Source: Streptomyces sp. HUAS ZL42 (GTDB lineage: Bacteria; Actinomycetota; Actinomycetes; Streptomycetales; Streptomycetaceae). Taken from it: a stretch of DNA of 64,000 nt. Both the position numbers and the translations under genes were made by a program. A model generated the notes under the pieces. That model was not told the origin of the DNA. It saw only the letters and a list, made by a program, of their open reading frames with translations, and did not search any database. Below, one piece after another: positions 8,762-17,017 of the stretch. The DNA is taken from assembly GCF_040782645.1 (NCBI RefSeq), contig NZ_CP160403.1:6173001-6237000 (forward strand), written 5' to 3'. Position 1 is the first letter of the stretch. Each line of letters starts with the position of its first letter.

Positions 8762-10229
8762 TCGTCGTCCAGGCGCCCACGTGCACCCGGTCCCCGTCCT
8801 GCAGCGGTACCGGAACGAAGGGCTGGATCGGTTCTTCCGAGCCGTTGACCGTCGTGCCGTTCGTCGAGTTCTGGTCGACGACCGCCCAGCTGCCGTCCGG
8901 CTGCTGGACCAGCACCGCGTGCTGGTGCGAGACGCCCGGGTCCTCCGGCGGCACCGACAGGTCGATGTCGGGGGTCTCGCCGGTGGAGTGGCGGCGGCGC
9001 CCGATGGTGATCTGGTTGCCGGTCAGCGTGCGCTGCTGCTCCGGCGAGTACGCGGGCAGGTTGAGCCCCGCGGCCTCCGGCCCCGAGCGCTGCATCATCG
9101 CCATGAAGTACTCGCGGTCCGGGCCTATGGTCGCCATCCACGTCGCCGGCTGCTGCGGTGCCTGCGGGAAGCCGGGCGGGGCCTGGCCGGCGCCGGGCTG
9201 CGGGTAGCCGTAGCCGCCACCCTGGGCGGGGCCGCCGGGGCCGCTGTTCGAGGGCGGGGAGATCACCCAGTCGTCGTCACCCCCGCCGAAGGACTGACCG
9301 CCGGGCTGCGGCGGCCGGCCGGTCTCCTGCGGGTACCCGGGCGGGGCCGACGGGCCGGACGGCTGGAACGCCGAGGGAGCGCCGCCGGTCGGGGCGGGTC
9401 CGGAGGGCTGGAAGGCCGAGGGGGCGCCACCCGTCTGACCCGGACCGGAGGGCTGGAAGGCCGAGGGGGCGCCACCCGTCTGACCCGGACCGGAGGGCTG
9501 GAACGCCGAGGGGGCGCCACCCGTCTGACCCGGTCCGGAGGGCTGGAACGCCGAAGGAGCGCCGCCGGTCGGGGCGGGTCCGGAGGGCTGGAACGCCGAG
9601 GGAGCGCCACTGGTCGCACCCGGACCGGAGGGCTGGAACGCCGAGGGGGCGCCACCGGTCGCACCCGGACCGGGCGGCGTCGGCCCGGGCGGCGGCGGGA
9701 CCGGACGGGAGGGATCGGCACCGAAGGGACCGGGGGGCGGGCCGGGAGGCCCGGGCGGTCCGGCCGGACCCGACGGCTCACCCCCGAAGGGGATCGGCTC
9801 GGCGGGCCGGTTCACCTGCGACGGGCGGGAGCTCTGGTAGTCGAACGAGTCGCCACCGCCGTACGACGGCCCCGGTCCCTGCGGGTAGCGCGGGCCCGGG
9901 CCGGGCGCCGACGGGCGCGGGGCGGCCGGGGTGTACGACGTCGCCGTGTTCGTCAGGAAGTTCCACCGGCACTCCTCGCAGAACGGCGCACCGCCCTCAC
10001 GGGGCGTGCGGCACTGCGGGCAGAGCTCCGGCTCGTGGTCCGGTACGGCGGACAGGTGCGGGCGTCCGCCGGGGCCGGGGGCACCGGAACCGCCGGGCGG
10101 CGGGAAACCGTAGCCACCGCCGGGCGGGGGCGGCGGAGGGGGCGGAGGTACGGCACCGGCCATGCGGTGACCGCAGACCTCGCACCAGTCGTCGGAACCC
10201 GACTGGTGTCCGTTCGGGCAGGTCGGCAT
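8742..10229 (-). CDS. FHA-domain protein with two zinc ribbons and a repeat linker, 495 aa
   Basis: Last gene of the signalling cluster. The N-terminus has a zinc ribbon (CPNGHQSGSDDWCEVCGH, residues 4-21), then proline/glycine-rich sequence, a second ribbon (CPQC...CEEC, about 71-87), a long disordered linker with seven copies of APSAFQPSGP, and a C-terminal FHA domain (about 400-495) with the expected GRRRHS, SHQHA and NSTNGTTVN motifs for phosphothreonine binding. By analogy with mycobacterial GarA, an FHA protein phosphorylated by PknG, it could be a substrate or reader of the kinase encoded upstream. It is much larger than GarA, so orthology is unlikely. Confidence 0.85.
   Translation of the reverse strand: MPTCPNGHQSGSDDWCEVCGHRMAGAVPPPPPPPPPGGGYGFPPPGGSGAPGPGGRPHLSAVPDHEPELCPQCRTPREGGAPFCEECRWNFLTNTATSYTPAAPRPSAPGPGPRYPQGPGPSYGGGDSFDYQSSRPSQVNRPAEPIPFGGEPSGPAGPPGPPGPPPGPFGADPSRPVPPPPGPTPPGPGATGGAPSAFQPSGPGATSGAPSAFQPSGPAPTGGAPSAFQPSGPGQTGGAPSAFQPSGPGQTGGAPSAFQPSGPGQTGGAPSAFQPSGPAPTGGAPSAFQPSGPSAPPGYPQETGRPPQPGGQSFGGGDDDWVISPPSNSGPGGPAQGGGYGYPQPGAGQAPPGFPQAPQQPATWMATIGPDREYFMAMMQRSGPEAAGLNLPAYSPEQQRTLTGNQITIGRRRHSTGETPDIDLSVPPEDPGVSHQHAVLVQQPDGSWAVVDQNSTNGTTVNGSEEPIQPFVPVPLQDGDRVHVGAWTTITIRRG
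9345..9672. repeat. In-frame 45-bp tandem repeats in the FHA gene
   Basis: Seven near-identical 45-bp units encode APSAFQPSGP followed by a variable five-residue connector (GQTGG, APTGG or GATSG). The DNA is nearly identical between neighbouring units, so the copy number probably drifts. The unit has no spacers and keeps the reading frame, so it is a protein linker repeat. Confidence 0.85.
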
Positions 10230-10265
10230 GTCGGCGCTTCCCCCTTTCCTTCGGTTCCTACTGGG

Positions 10266-11612
10266 TCACTTCTTTACACGAACAGTCTTTGTGGACCGGG
10301 TCTCGAGGGTCATCTCGTCGGCCTCCGCGACCTTCGCCTTCAGTCGCACAGTACCTGTCGCGGCGTCGACCACGTCCACCACCTTCGCAAGCAGTTTCGC
10401 AGTATCGGCGTTGCCGGAGACACTCGCGAGCTGAACGGCCCTGCCCAGTTTGGCCGTTGCTCCATCGACATCTCCCGCTTTGCGCAGATCGAGCCCCTGC
10501 TGGATGACTTGTGCCAGTTCTGCCTGGCCGGTGTAGTGGGCGACCTGAGGGTTGATCGACGTCGAGGCGGCCATGTCGTCGGTCCACACGGCCCGTACGA
10601 GACCCTGGGCGCCAAGGTTCTGCGCGGTGCCGTCGGGCTGCGGAACGACCAGCGAGACACGGGCCGCCAGCATCTCCTGGCCGATGGCCGCGACCGGGAC
10701 CTCGACGCATACGTGGTAGTCACGGGACTCGTCTCCCCAGGAACCGGTGGGGTAGTCGCCGGCGCGCGGGCCCGCCTCGGTGCGGCGGTCGGTCAGCTCC
10801 TCGACCGTCGGCGCGACCTGCTTGACGAACTTGATGGTCGTGCCCACCGGCGTCCACACCCGCAGGGCGACGTCCGCGACCTCCTTGCCCATGGCCGTCT
10901 CCATCATCTGCGTGAAGTCGGCGGCGAGGCCGGCCGGGTCGGCGACGATGTCGGCGGTGCCGAGCAGCGCGGAGGCGATTCCTGTGACTTCTTTCACTTC
11001 CCAGTCGGTGCCCACGCCGCGCGCGTCACAGGTGAACCGCCCGGCGCACGAGTCGAGGGCCGCCTTGAGGTCCTGCGGCGACTCGTGTTCGTTGCGGCCG
11101 TCGGTGAGCAGGATGCCGTGCCGGATGGCGACGTCGGCCGAGGACAGCAGCCGGTCGGCGAGGCGCAGCCAGGTGCCGATGGCGGTGCCGCCGCCCGCGC
11201 TGAGCTTGCGCAGGGCCTGCTTGGCCTGGTCACGGGTGGTGGCGTCGGCGACCGCGAGGCGCCCGTTTGCGGGGTAGACCTCCTTGGCCACGTGGGTGCC
11301 GCCGATCACCGCGAAGTGCACGCCGTCGCGCAGGGTGTCGACGGCGGCCGCCGTGGCGTCGCGGGCGTTGCGCATCTTGGTGGGCGGGTAGTCCATCGAA
11401 CCCGAACAGTCCACCATGATCGCCACGGCCGCGGAGGGGCCCTGTCCCGGCGCGTAGAGGTGGGGTGAGGCGACCGCGCTTCCGACCGTGCCGCCGCCGG
11501 TCGCGGTCACCGTGACGATCGCGTTGACCTCGCGGCCGCCCTCCGGCAGGTACTCGTTCTGGTAGACGTCCATCGAGAACTGCGGCACGTTCGACTTCGA
11601 GAAATTGGCCAT
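10266..11612 (-). CDS. VWA-domain protein with intact MIDAS, 448 aa
   Basis: The ATG at 11612 is preceded by GAGGGGGA. A von Willebrand A domain (about 60-260) keeps the metal-ion-dependent adhesion site: DCSGSM at 68-73, Thr143 in GGGTAIG and Asp171 in LLTDGRN. A C-terminal beta-rich region and a final helical region (LDLRKAGDVDGATAKL) follow. There is no signal peptide or membrane segment, so it should be cytoplasmic. VWA proteins next to PP2C phosphatases and Ser/Thr kinases recall the TerY-phosphatase-kinase triads described for Ter-linked systems, but no ter genes are in this window. It lies 36 bp upstream of the FHA gene in the same direction. Confidence 0.85.
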   Translation of the reverse strand: MANFSKSNVPQFSMDVYQNEYLPEGGREVNAIVTVTATGGGTVGSAVASPHLYAPGQGPSAAVAIMVDCSGSMDYPPTKMRNARDATAAAVDTLRDGVHFAVIGGTHVAKEVYPANGRLAVADATTRDQAKQALRKLSAGGGTAIGTWLRLADRLLSSADVAIRHGILLTDGRNEHESPQDLKAALDSCAGRFTCDARGVGTDWEVKEVTGIASALLGTADIVADPAGLAADFTQMMETAMGKEVADVALRVWTPVGTTIKFVKQVAPTVEELTDRRTEAGPRAGDYPTGSWGDESRDYHVCVEVPVAAIGQEMLAARVSLVVPQPDGTAQNLGAQGLVRAVWTDDMAASTSINPQVAHYTGQAELAQVIQQGLDLRKAGDVDGATAKLGRAVQLASVSGNADTAKLLAKVVDVVDAATGTVRLKAKVAEADEMTLETRSTKTVRVKK

Positions 11613-11632
11613 GCCTGATCGAATCCCCCTCG

Positions 11633-11653
11633 AAAAACCCCACGTTCGTGGGG
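11633..11653 (-). terminator. Attenuator-like hairpin between PP2C and VWA genes
   Basis: On the minus strand CCCCACG-AA-CGTGGGG (11653-11638) is followed at once by TTTTT (11637-11633), the form of an intrinsic terminator. It lies inside the cluster, about 20 nt before the VWA start codon and just before its ribosome-binding site, so it may reduce rather than end transcription into VWA and FHA. Confidence 0.65.
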
Positions 11654-11728
11654 CGTTGAGTGTGGACGGACCGGTCCCCTCCGGTCCGTCGCTGCTTCCC
11701 CGTGTGCAATGTGCGGATTTCTGCGGCC

Positions 11729-13099
11729 TCAGGCCGATCCTGCCCCCTGCGGAGGGGCCGGGAACGGAAGGACGGCCACTGTTACGTTGTCGTGGCCGCC
11801 GCCGTCCAGGGCGTGGCCGACCAGGACCCGGGCGCTGTGCAGGGGGCGTACGGCCGCGTCGAGGGGGACGGCCTGCGCCATCTCCTCGGCCGCCTCCGCG
11901 TAGTTCCACAGGCCGTCCGTGCACACCACCACTACACCCGGCCGGTCCGGTTTGAAGGAAGCGGTGTGCGGCTCCAGTTCGTAGGCGTCCGCGCCGAGCC
12001 AGCCGGTGATCGCGTGGGCGCGCTCGTCGGCGTAGGCCTCCGCCTCGTTCATCAGTCCGGCGGCGACCATCTGCGCGGCCCACGAGTCGTCCTCGGTGAG
12101 CCGGGCCGGGGGCGCACTGCGGTCCGCCGGCACCCAGTAGGCGCGGCTGTCTCCCACCCAGCCGACGACGAGCAGGGTCGGGGTGACGACCGCGCCGACG
12201 AAGGTGCAGGCGGGGGCGTTCTGGTGCGGGGCGTGCTCGCGGGCCGTCGCGGGTTCCTGGGCCAGCGCGTTGACCGCCTGGGAGGCGGCGACGATCGCGT
12301 CGTGCATGGCCTGCTGCGGGTGCGCACCCCGTGGCAGGGCCGTGAGCAGGGTGTCGCTCGCCGCCTGCGAAGCGGCCAGCGAGGCGTCGTCCGGGCGGGT
12401 CGCCGAGGACACGCCGTCGCAGACGATGGCCAGGGCGGCGGCCGTGCCGTCGGGCAGCGCCGCGTTGCCGAGGGCGAACGCGTCCTCGTTGCGGTGGTGG
12501 CGCAGGCCCCGGTCGCTCACGGCGGCGGCCGGACCGGACTCCTGTTCCATGTGGTCGCGTTCGCGCGGCTGGGCGTGCCCGCAGTTCTCGCAGTAGCCGT
12601 CGCTGTCGACTCGGCCCGCGCGGCAGGCCACGCACACCTTGGCCTCCGCCGCCGCGGCGGCGGCATCGGCGGCCACGCGCGGGTCCGGTGCCTGCAGCGC
12701 GTACTCCTCGGGCTCCGGCGGGCGGTCGAACCGCACGCCGGTGGCCGGTGAGACGGGCGAGCCGGTGGGTGGCGGCGGGGTGCCCGCGGGTGACTGCGGC
12801 GCGTGCGGCGGCAGCGGGAAGGCTCCCGAGTCCGTGCCCCGCAGGTCGGCCGGCAGGTGCACGGTCGGCGGGGTGTCCGAGCCGCCCGGCTCGGCGGCGC
12901 CCGGCCAGGACTCCGGGGGCCCGGGGGAGGGCGGCTGCGCCCCCGCGCCGTTCATGGTGAGCGTCGGCTGGTCGTCCGGCAGCGGCGGTACGGCGGACAG
13001 GTCGTAACCGCACGCACCGCAGAAACGGTCACCCGACTCGAGCGGCCACTCGCAGCTCGGGCACTTCGACAGAGCTGCCTGCTGGGGCATCTGCGACAT
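11729..13099 (-). CDS. PP2C-family Ser/Thr phosphatase with two zinc ribbons, 456 aa
   Basis: The N-terminal zinc ribbon (CPSCEWPLESGDRFCGAC, residues 13-30) is followed by a proline-rich linker and a second ribbon (CVACRAGRVDSDGYCENC). The PP2C domain (about 195-450) shows the metal-binding and catalytic motifs: SDRGLRHHRNEDAF, VCDGVSS, GWVGDSRAYW, CTDGLWN and the final GHDNVTVAV. It is expected to dephosphorylate Ser/Thr substrates of the neighbouring kinase. The ATG at 13099 follows the kinase stop by three bases; a TTG directly before it is also in frame. The tight spacing implies coexpression with the kinase. Confidence 0.88.
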   Translation of the reverse strand: MSQMPQQAALSKCPSCEWPLESGDRFCGACGYDLSAVPPLPDDQPTLTMNGAGAQPPSPGPPESWPGAAEPGGSDTPPTVHLPADLRGTDSGAFPLPPHAPQSPAGTPPPPTGSPVSPATGVRFDRPPEPEEYALQAPDPRVAADAAAAAAEAKVCVACRAGRVDSDGYCENCGHAQPRERDHMEQESGPAAAVSDRGLRHHRNEDAFALGNAALPDGTAAALAIVCDGVSSATRPDDASLAASQAASDTLLTALPRGAHPQQAMHDAIVAASQAVNALAQEPATAREHAPHQNAPACTFVGAVVTPTLLVVGWVGDSRAYWVPADRSAPPARLTEDDSWAAQMVAAGLMNEAEAYADERAHAITGWLGADAYELEPHTASFKPDRPGVVVVCTDGLWNYAEAAEEMAQAVPLDAAVRPLHSARVLVGHALDGGGHDNVTVAVLPFPAPPQGAGSA

Positions 13100-13102
13100 C
13101 AA

Positions 13103-15601
13103 CTACACCCACGTCCGGGGGCGGTAACGGTTGGCACGTTCCACCAGGTCGATCCTCTCCTCGCCGCCGGTCGCGAGCCGGGCCAGCGTGCGGTACGAGC
13201 GCTCCAGGCCGAAGCGCAGACCCCGCTCGTCCAGGTCGCTGCCGAGCAGTACCCGCCGGGCGGCCGGGGCGGTGTCCTGGCCACCGGAGAGTATCCAGTC
13301 CAGGGCACTGCCGAGCACCTCCGCGGACAACTGCTCCCGGCGCGTCGGGTCCAGGCCGTACGCGTCCAGCGCCTCGACCTGGCCCGCGGCGGCCGTCAGG
13401 TCCTCCAGGAACGGGGCATCCGTGGCGACGGCCGTACGCTGCCGCAGTCGCGCCCGTACGGCCGCCACCCGCGCGGCCGTGTAGTGGATGGACGACTCCG
13501 GCACGGACTCCAGCGTCTGCACGGCGCCACGGCGGTCCCCGGCCGCGAGCCGGACGCGGGCCAGGCCGAACGCCGCGCTCACATAACTCGGGTCGGTCGC
13601 CCACACCAGGCGGTAGTACTCGGCGGCGTTGTCCAGCTGGCCGAGCACCTCCGCGCACAGGCCGAGCGCCAGCTTGGGCGCGGGCTCGCCGGGGAAGGCG
13701 TCGTAGATCGCGTCGAAGGCGAGTGCGGCGCTCTCGTGGTCGCCGGTGACCAGGGCGGCCACGCCGCGGTACCAGACGACCCGCCAGTCGTCCGGGTGGT
13801 CGGCCTCGAGTTCCTCGAGCGCTCTGACGGCACCGTCCGACTCGCCCATCTCCAGCCGCGCGCGCAGTTCGCGCAACCGCAGCTCGGGGGAGCTCGTGGA
13901 CGCGGCCTGCAGCGCGGTGATCAGCTCACCCGGCGCGGAGGCCATCAGGCCCGCCAGGAAACCGGCGTTGGGGTCGGTCGGATCGACCCGGGGGACGGGC
14001 AACGCGAGCGCCGCGGCGGAGGACTCGACGGACTTGACGAGCCGGGGAGCGATCGCGGCCGCGGCGCTCCCGACCGAACCGGCGGGAGACGGACGGCGGT
14101 TGGGCACCACCCGCGCCCCCAGCCGGGAGACCTCCCCGTCCAGCTTCGGGAACAGCTCGGCGTCCGTGACCTTGAGTTCGGGCCCGAACAGCGTCGACAG
14201 CGACGGCCGTGCGCGCCCCGTCTGCAGGGACACGACCTCCCGCAGCACACCCGTCAGCTGCTCGGCCATCTCCTGCGCGGAGGCGAACCGGCGGGCCGGA
14301 TCCGGGTCGGTGGCGCGGACCAGGAGGCGGTAGAACGACTCGTACTGGCGGAAGACCTCGATGTTGTCGGGGTCGGGCAGGGAGTCCACGAAGACGTTCG
14401 TGTAGCCCTGGAAGTCGAAGGCCAGCACCGCCAGCGTCCGCCCGACCGTGTACAGGTCCGACGCCACCGACGGGCCGACCTCCGCGACCTCCGGAGCCTG
14501 GTAGCCGACGGTGCCGTAGATGGCCGACTCGTCGTCGTCCATCCTGCGCACCGCGCCCATGTCGATCAGCTTGAGCTGGTCCTCGGTCTGGATGGCGTTG
14601 TCGACCTTGAAGTCGCAGTACAGCAGGTTGCGGCTGTGCAGATGGCCGAGGGCCTCAAGAGCCTCGATGCCGTAGGCACAGGCCTGCTCCACCGGCAGCG
14701 GGTCGCGCTTCCCGTCCGGTGTGCGGCGGTCGTTGGCGATCTCCTTCAGCGACTTGCCGCCGACGTACTCCATGACGATGTACCCGTCCAGCGAACCCGT
14801 CCGCTGGTCCAGGTGCTCCACGAAGTTGTAGATCCGCACGATGTTGGCGTGCTCGATCTCGGCGAGGAAGCGCCGTTCGGAGATCGCGGCGGCCATCGCG
14901 TCCTGGTCGCCCGTGTCCAGCAGGCCCTTCAGCACCACCCAGCGGTCGGAGACCGCCCGGTCGACGGCCAGGTAGATCCAGCCGAGGCCGCCGTGCGCCA
15001 GACAGCCCACGACCTCGTACTGGCCGTGCACCACGTCGCCGCCCTTCAGCTTCGGGACGAACGAATAGGGGTGCCCGCACTTGGTGCAGAAACCCTCCGT
15101 GCGCCCCGGCCGGTCACCGCGCGAACGCCCCACCGGCGCCCCGCAGTCCGAGCGCGAGCAGAACCGCTTGCGCTCCGGCACCTCCGGGTTCTCCAGGACC
15201 ATCTCGCGCGGATCGGGCCGCGGCACCTGGGGGACCGTGACCAGGCCGACGCCCAGCCGCGCCCGCCCGGAGGAGCCGGCGCTCGAACCGGAGCTGCGCA
15301 CCGACACCGAGCGGCCCGAGGAACGGCCGGACAGGGAGCGCGAGAGGCGTCCCGACACCGAGCGCCGCGACTTCGACGACTGCGACGACGTACGGGAGCT
15401 GCCGCGGGTGGAGCGTGAACTGGCGCTGCCCGCGGAGCCCTTGCCGGCGCCCGAGCCGCCGGTCGGGGGCGAGCCGACCACGCCGCCCGCGGAGACGACC
15501 GGTGCGAGGCCGCAGGTGTCGCAGTACAGCTCGCCGCCGCCCACGTCCTCGTACGACCCCTCGCAGTCCGGCCGCTGACATGTCTGCCCTGCCTGACTCA
15601 T
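13103..15601 (-). CDS. pknG: PknG-like Ser/Thr protein kinase with zinc ribbons and TPR tail, 832 aa
   Basis: The ATG at 15601 has GGAG nine bases upstream. Parts in order: zinc ribbon with C8, C13, C27, C30; a Ser/Arg-rich linker (about 58-114); a rubredoxin-like metal site with C148, C153, C172, C175 (CGHPYSF, as in PknG); kinase domain about 194-440 with GCLAHGGLGWIYLAVDR, Lys225, catalytic loop YCDFKVDN (Asp330) and DMG (Asp347) in place of HRD and DFG; and a C-terminal TPR-like helical region to 832. PknG regulates glutamate metabolism through FHA proteins in mycobacteria and corynebacteria and is soluble. The extra N-terminal ribbon and SR-rich linker are not part of the mycobacterial protein as I know it. 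Confidence 0.9.
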   Translation of the reverse strand: MSQAGQTCQRPDCEGSYEDVGGGELYCDTCGLAPVVSAGGVVGSPPTGGSGAGKGSAGSASSRSTRGSSRTSSQSSKSRRSVSGRLSRSLSGRSSGRSVSVRSSGSSAGSSGRARLGVGLVTVPQVPRPDPREMVLENPEVPERKRFCSRSDCGAPVGRSRGDRPGRTEGFCTKCGHPYSFVPKLKGGDVVHGQYEVVGCLAHGGLGWIYLAVDRAVSDRWVVLKGLLDTGDQDAMAAAISERRFLAEIEHANIVRIYNFVEHLDQRTGSLDGYIVMEYVGGKSLKEIANDRRTPDGKRDPLPVEQACAYGIEALEALGHLHSRNLLYCDFKVDNAIQTEDQLKLIDMGAVRRMDDDESAIYGTVGYQAPEVAEVGPSVASDLYTVGRTLAVLAFDFQGYTNVFVDSLPDPDNIEVFRQYESFYRLLVRATDPDPARRFASAQEMAEQLTGVLREVVSLQTGRARPSLSTLFGPELKVTDAELFPKLDGEVSRLGARVVPNRRPSPAGSVGSAAAAIAPRLVKSVESSAAALALPVPRVDPTDPNAGFLAGLMASAPGELITALQAASTSSPELRLRELRARLEMGESDGAVRALEELEADHPDDWRVVWYRGVAALVTGDHESAALAFDAIYDAFPGEPAPKLALGLCAEVLGQLDNAAEYYRLVWATDPSYVSAAFGLARVRLAAGDRRGAVQTLESVPESSIHYTAARVAAVRARLRQRTAVATDAPFLEDLTAAAGQVEALDAYGLDPTRREQLSAEVLGSALDWILSGGQDTAPAARRVLLGSDLDERGLRFGLERSYRTLARLATGGEERIDLVERANRYRPRTWV

Positions 15602-15623
15602 GGCGCTCCAACCCCCTTCTCGC

Positions 15624-16955
15624 TCACGCCCCGGGCCCCCTTCGATCCTCGGGTCCGTGCTGCTGCGGCACGCGCGGGGTGCCGAGCAGTTCGGCCGCCG
15701 CCTGCTGGTAGCGCAGCACGGCCTGTTCGGCGACGCGCAGGTCGCAGGGCGCGCTCCACAGCATGCGGCGCGCGGCGTCGTACCGCTCGATGAGGAACGG
15801 GTCCTCGGCGAGGCCGTGCCGGGCGACCTTCGCCTTGTACGCGTCGAGGCGGCCGCGCAGCTCCGCACGGACCGCCAGGGGCGCGGTGACCGCGGTCAAC
15901 GACTCGCGGGCGCGCAGCAGTTCGTCCTCCGCCTTCTGCTCCAGGGACTCCAGGAGCGGGGAGAGGCGATGCCACTGGGCCTGTCTGCGGTACTCGGCGG
16001 CCGTCGCCAGCTGCTCCTGCAGCACGGTCGGCGGTCCGCTGACCACCGGCACCTCCGTGGCGGCGATCTTCGCCAGGACCTCGCCGCGCGCGGCGCGCGC
16101 CTCGGCGAGCGTGCGGTCCGCGCGGGAGAGCACGTCCCGCAGCCTGACCAGCCGCTGCTCGGCGTCCTGGCGGACCGTCAAGACAGCGTCGATCTCCCGG
16201 CGCACGTCCTCCAGGGCGCGCGCCTCACGGTCGTACACCGTGGTGTCCGGCCGGCCGCCGCCCGGTGCCGAACTGCCCTGGGCGGGCACCCAGAAGGCGA
16301 GCGGGTCGGAGACGACCTGCTCGCGCAGGGACGTCAGGGTCCGCGTGATGCGCTCGAGGTCGTCGCCCGCCGGATGCTCGCCGGGGCGCACGCCGACGGA
16401 GTGCGCGAGCCGGCGGGTGCGCTGGAGCTCCGCGGCGAGTAAATCGATACGGGCGGGCAGCGCCGACCAGACCGCGTCGGCGGCGACGACCATGTCCAGC
16501 GACGACGCGTACAGCTCGTTCATCCGGTCGACCAGGGCGGCCAGCGAGAACTGTTCGCTGAGCTTGCTCGATCCGCCGTGCAGCGTCGGCGCGTTGGCGG
16601 TCGCCGTCGCGGAGCCGGCGACCGTGACGGACTCGCCGCGCAGCAGCTCGGTGAGCTCCACCAAATCCTCACGGCTCGACCAGCGGCGGCGCGAGCGGAT
16701 CTCGCGGGCGCTGCGCAGGGCGTCCGCGTACGCGTCGAAGTACGCCCACAGAAGCGTGATCGACGCGTCCGCGGCCGTCCAGCGCTCCTTGGTGACGCCC
16801 GTGAGCTCGGCCCCTTCGAGGAGTCTGCGGCCCGCGTGGTCCTGCAGGGCGAGGAGCGAGGTCTCGATCGCCTCGTGCTCCGCGCCGAGCCGCGCCAGCG
16901 CACGGTCCACCTCGTCCCGGTCCATCACCGGCCCAGGGGGTCCCGTGACGCCCAT
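15624..16955 (-). CDS. Helical protein of unknown function in the kinase cluster, 443 aa
   Basis: I do not recognise a family. The protein is soluble, without signal peptide or membrane segments. It is rich in Glu, Arg, Ala and Leu with heptad-like stretches (LARLGAEHEAIETSLLALQD near the start, and several blocks between 215 and 400), so long helices or coiled coils are likely. It lies between the GlnH-like sensor and the kinase, with 22 bp to the kinase start, which suggests an adaptor or kinase partner. Leu172 is encoded by TTA (16440-16442), so translation should need the bldA tRNA. The start could also be the internal ATG 10 codons downstream (MDRDEVDRAL). Confidence 0.75.
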   Translation of the reverse strand: MGVTGPPGPVMDRDEVDRALARLGAEHEAIETSLLALQDHAGRRLLEGAELTGVTKERWTAADASITLLWAYFDAYADALRSAREIRSRRRWSSREDLVELTELLRGESVTVAGSATATANAPTLHGGSSKLSEQFSLAALVDRMNELYASSLDMVVAADAVWSALPARIDLLAAELQRTRRLAHSVGVRPGEHPAGDDLERITRTLTSLREQVVSDPLAFWVPAQGSSAPGGGRPDTTVYDREARALEDVRREIDAVLTVRQDAEQRLVRLRDVLSRADRTLAEARAARGEVLAKIAATEVPVVSGPPTVLQEQLATAAEYRRQAQWHRLSPLLESLEQKAEDELLRARESLTAVTAPLAVRAELRGRLDAYKAKVARHGLAEDPFLIERYDAARRMLWSAPCDLRVAEQAVLRYQQAAAELLGTPRVPQQHGPEDRRGPGA

Positions 16956-17017
16956 CGATCACCTCTCGCTGCTGTGTTGTGGGGTGTGCCCTCAGTTGTA
17001 CGCCCGCCTGCCGCCGG

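Noticed and set aside
9345..9672. Possible CRISPR or intergenic repeat
   Set aside because: The 45-bp units are in frame inside the FHA gene and encode a linker.
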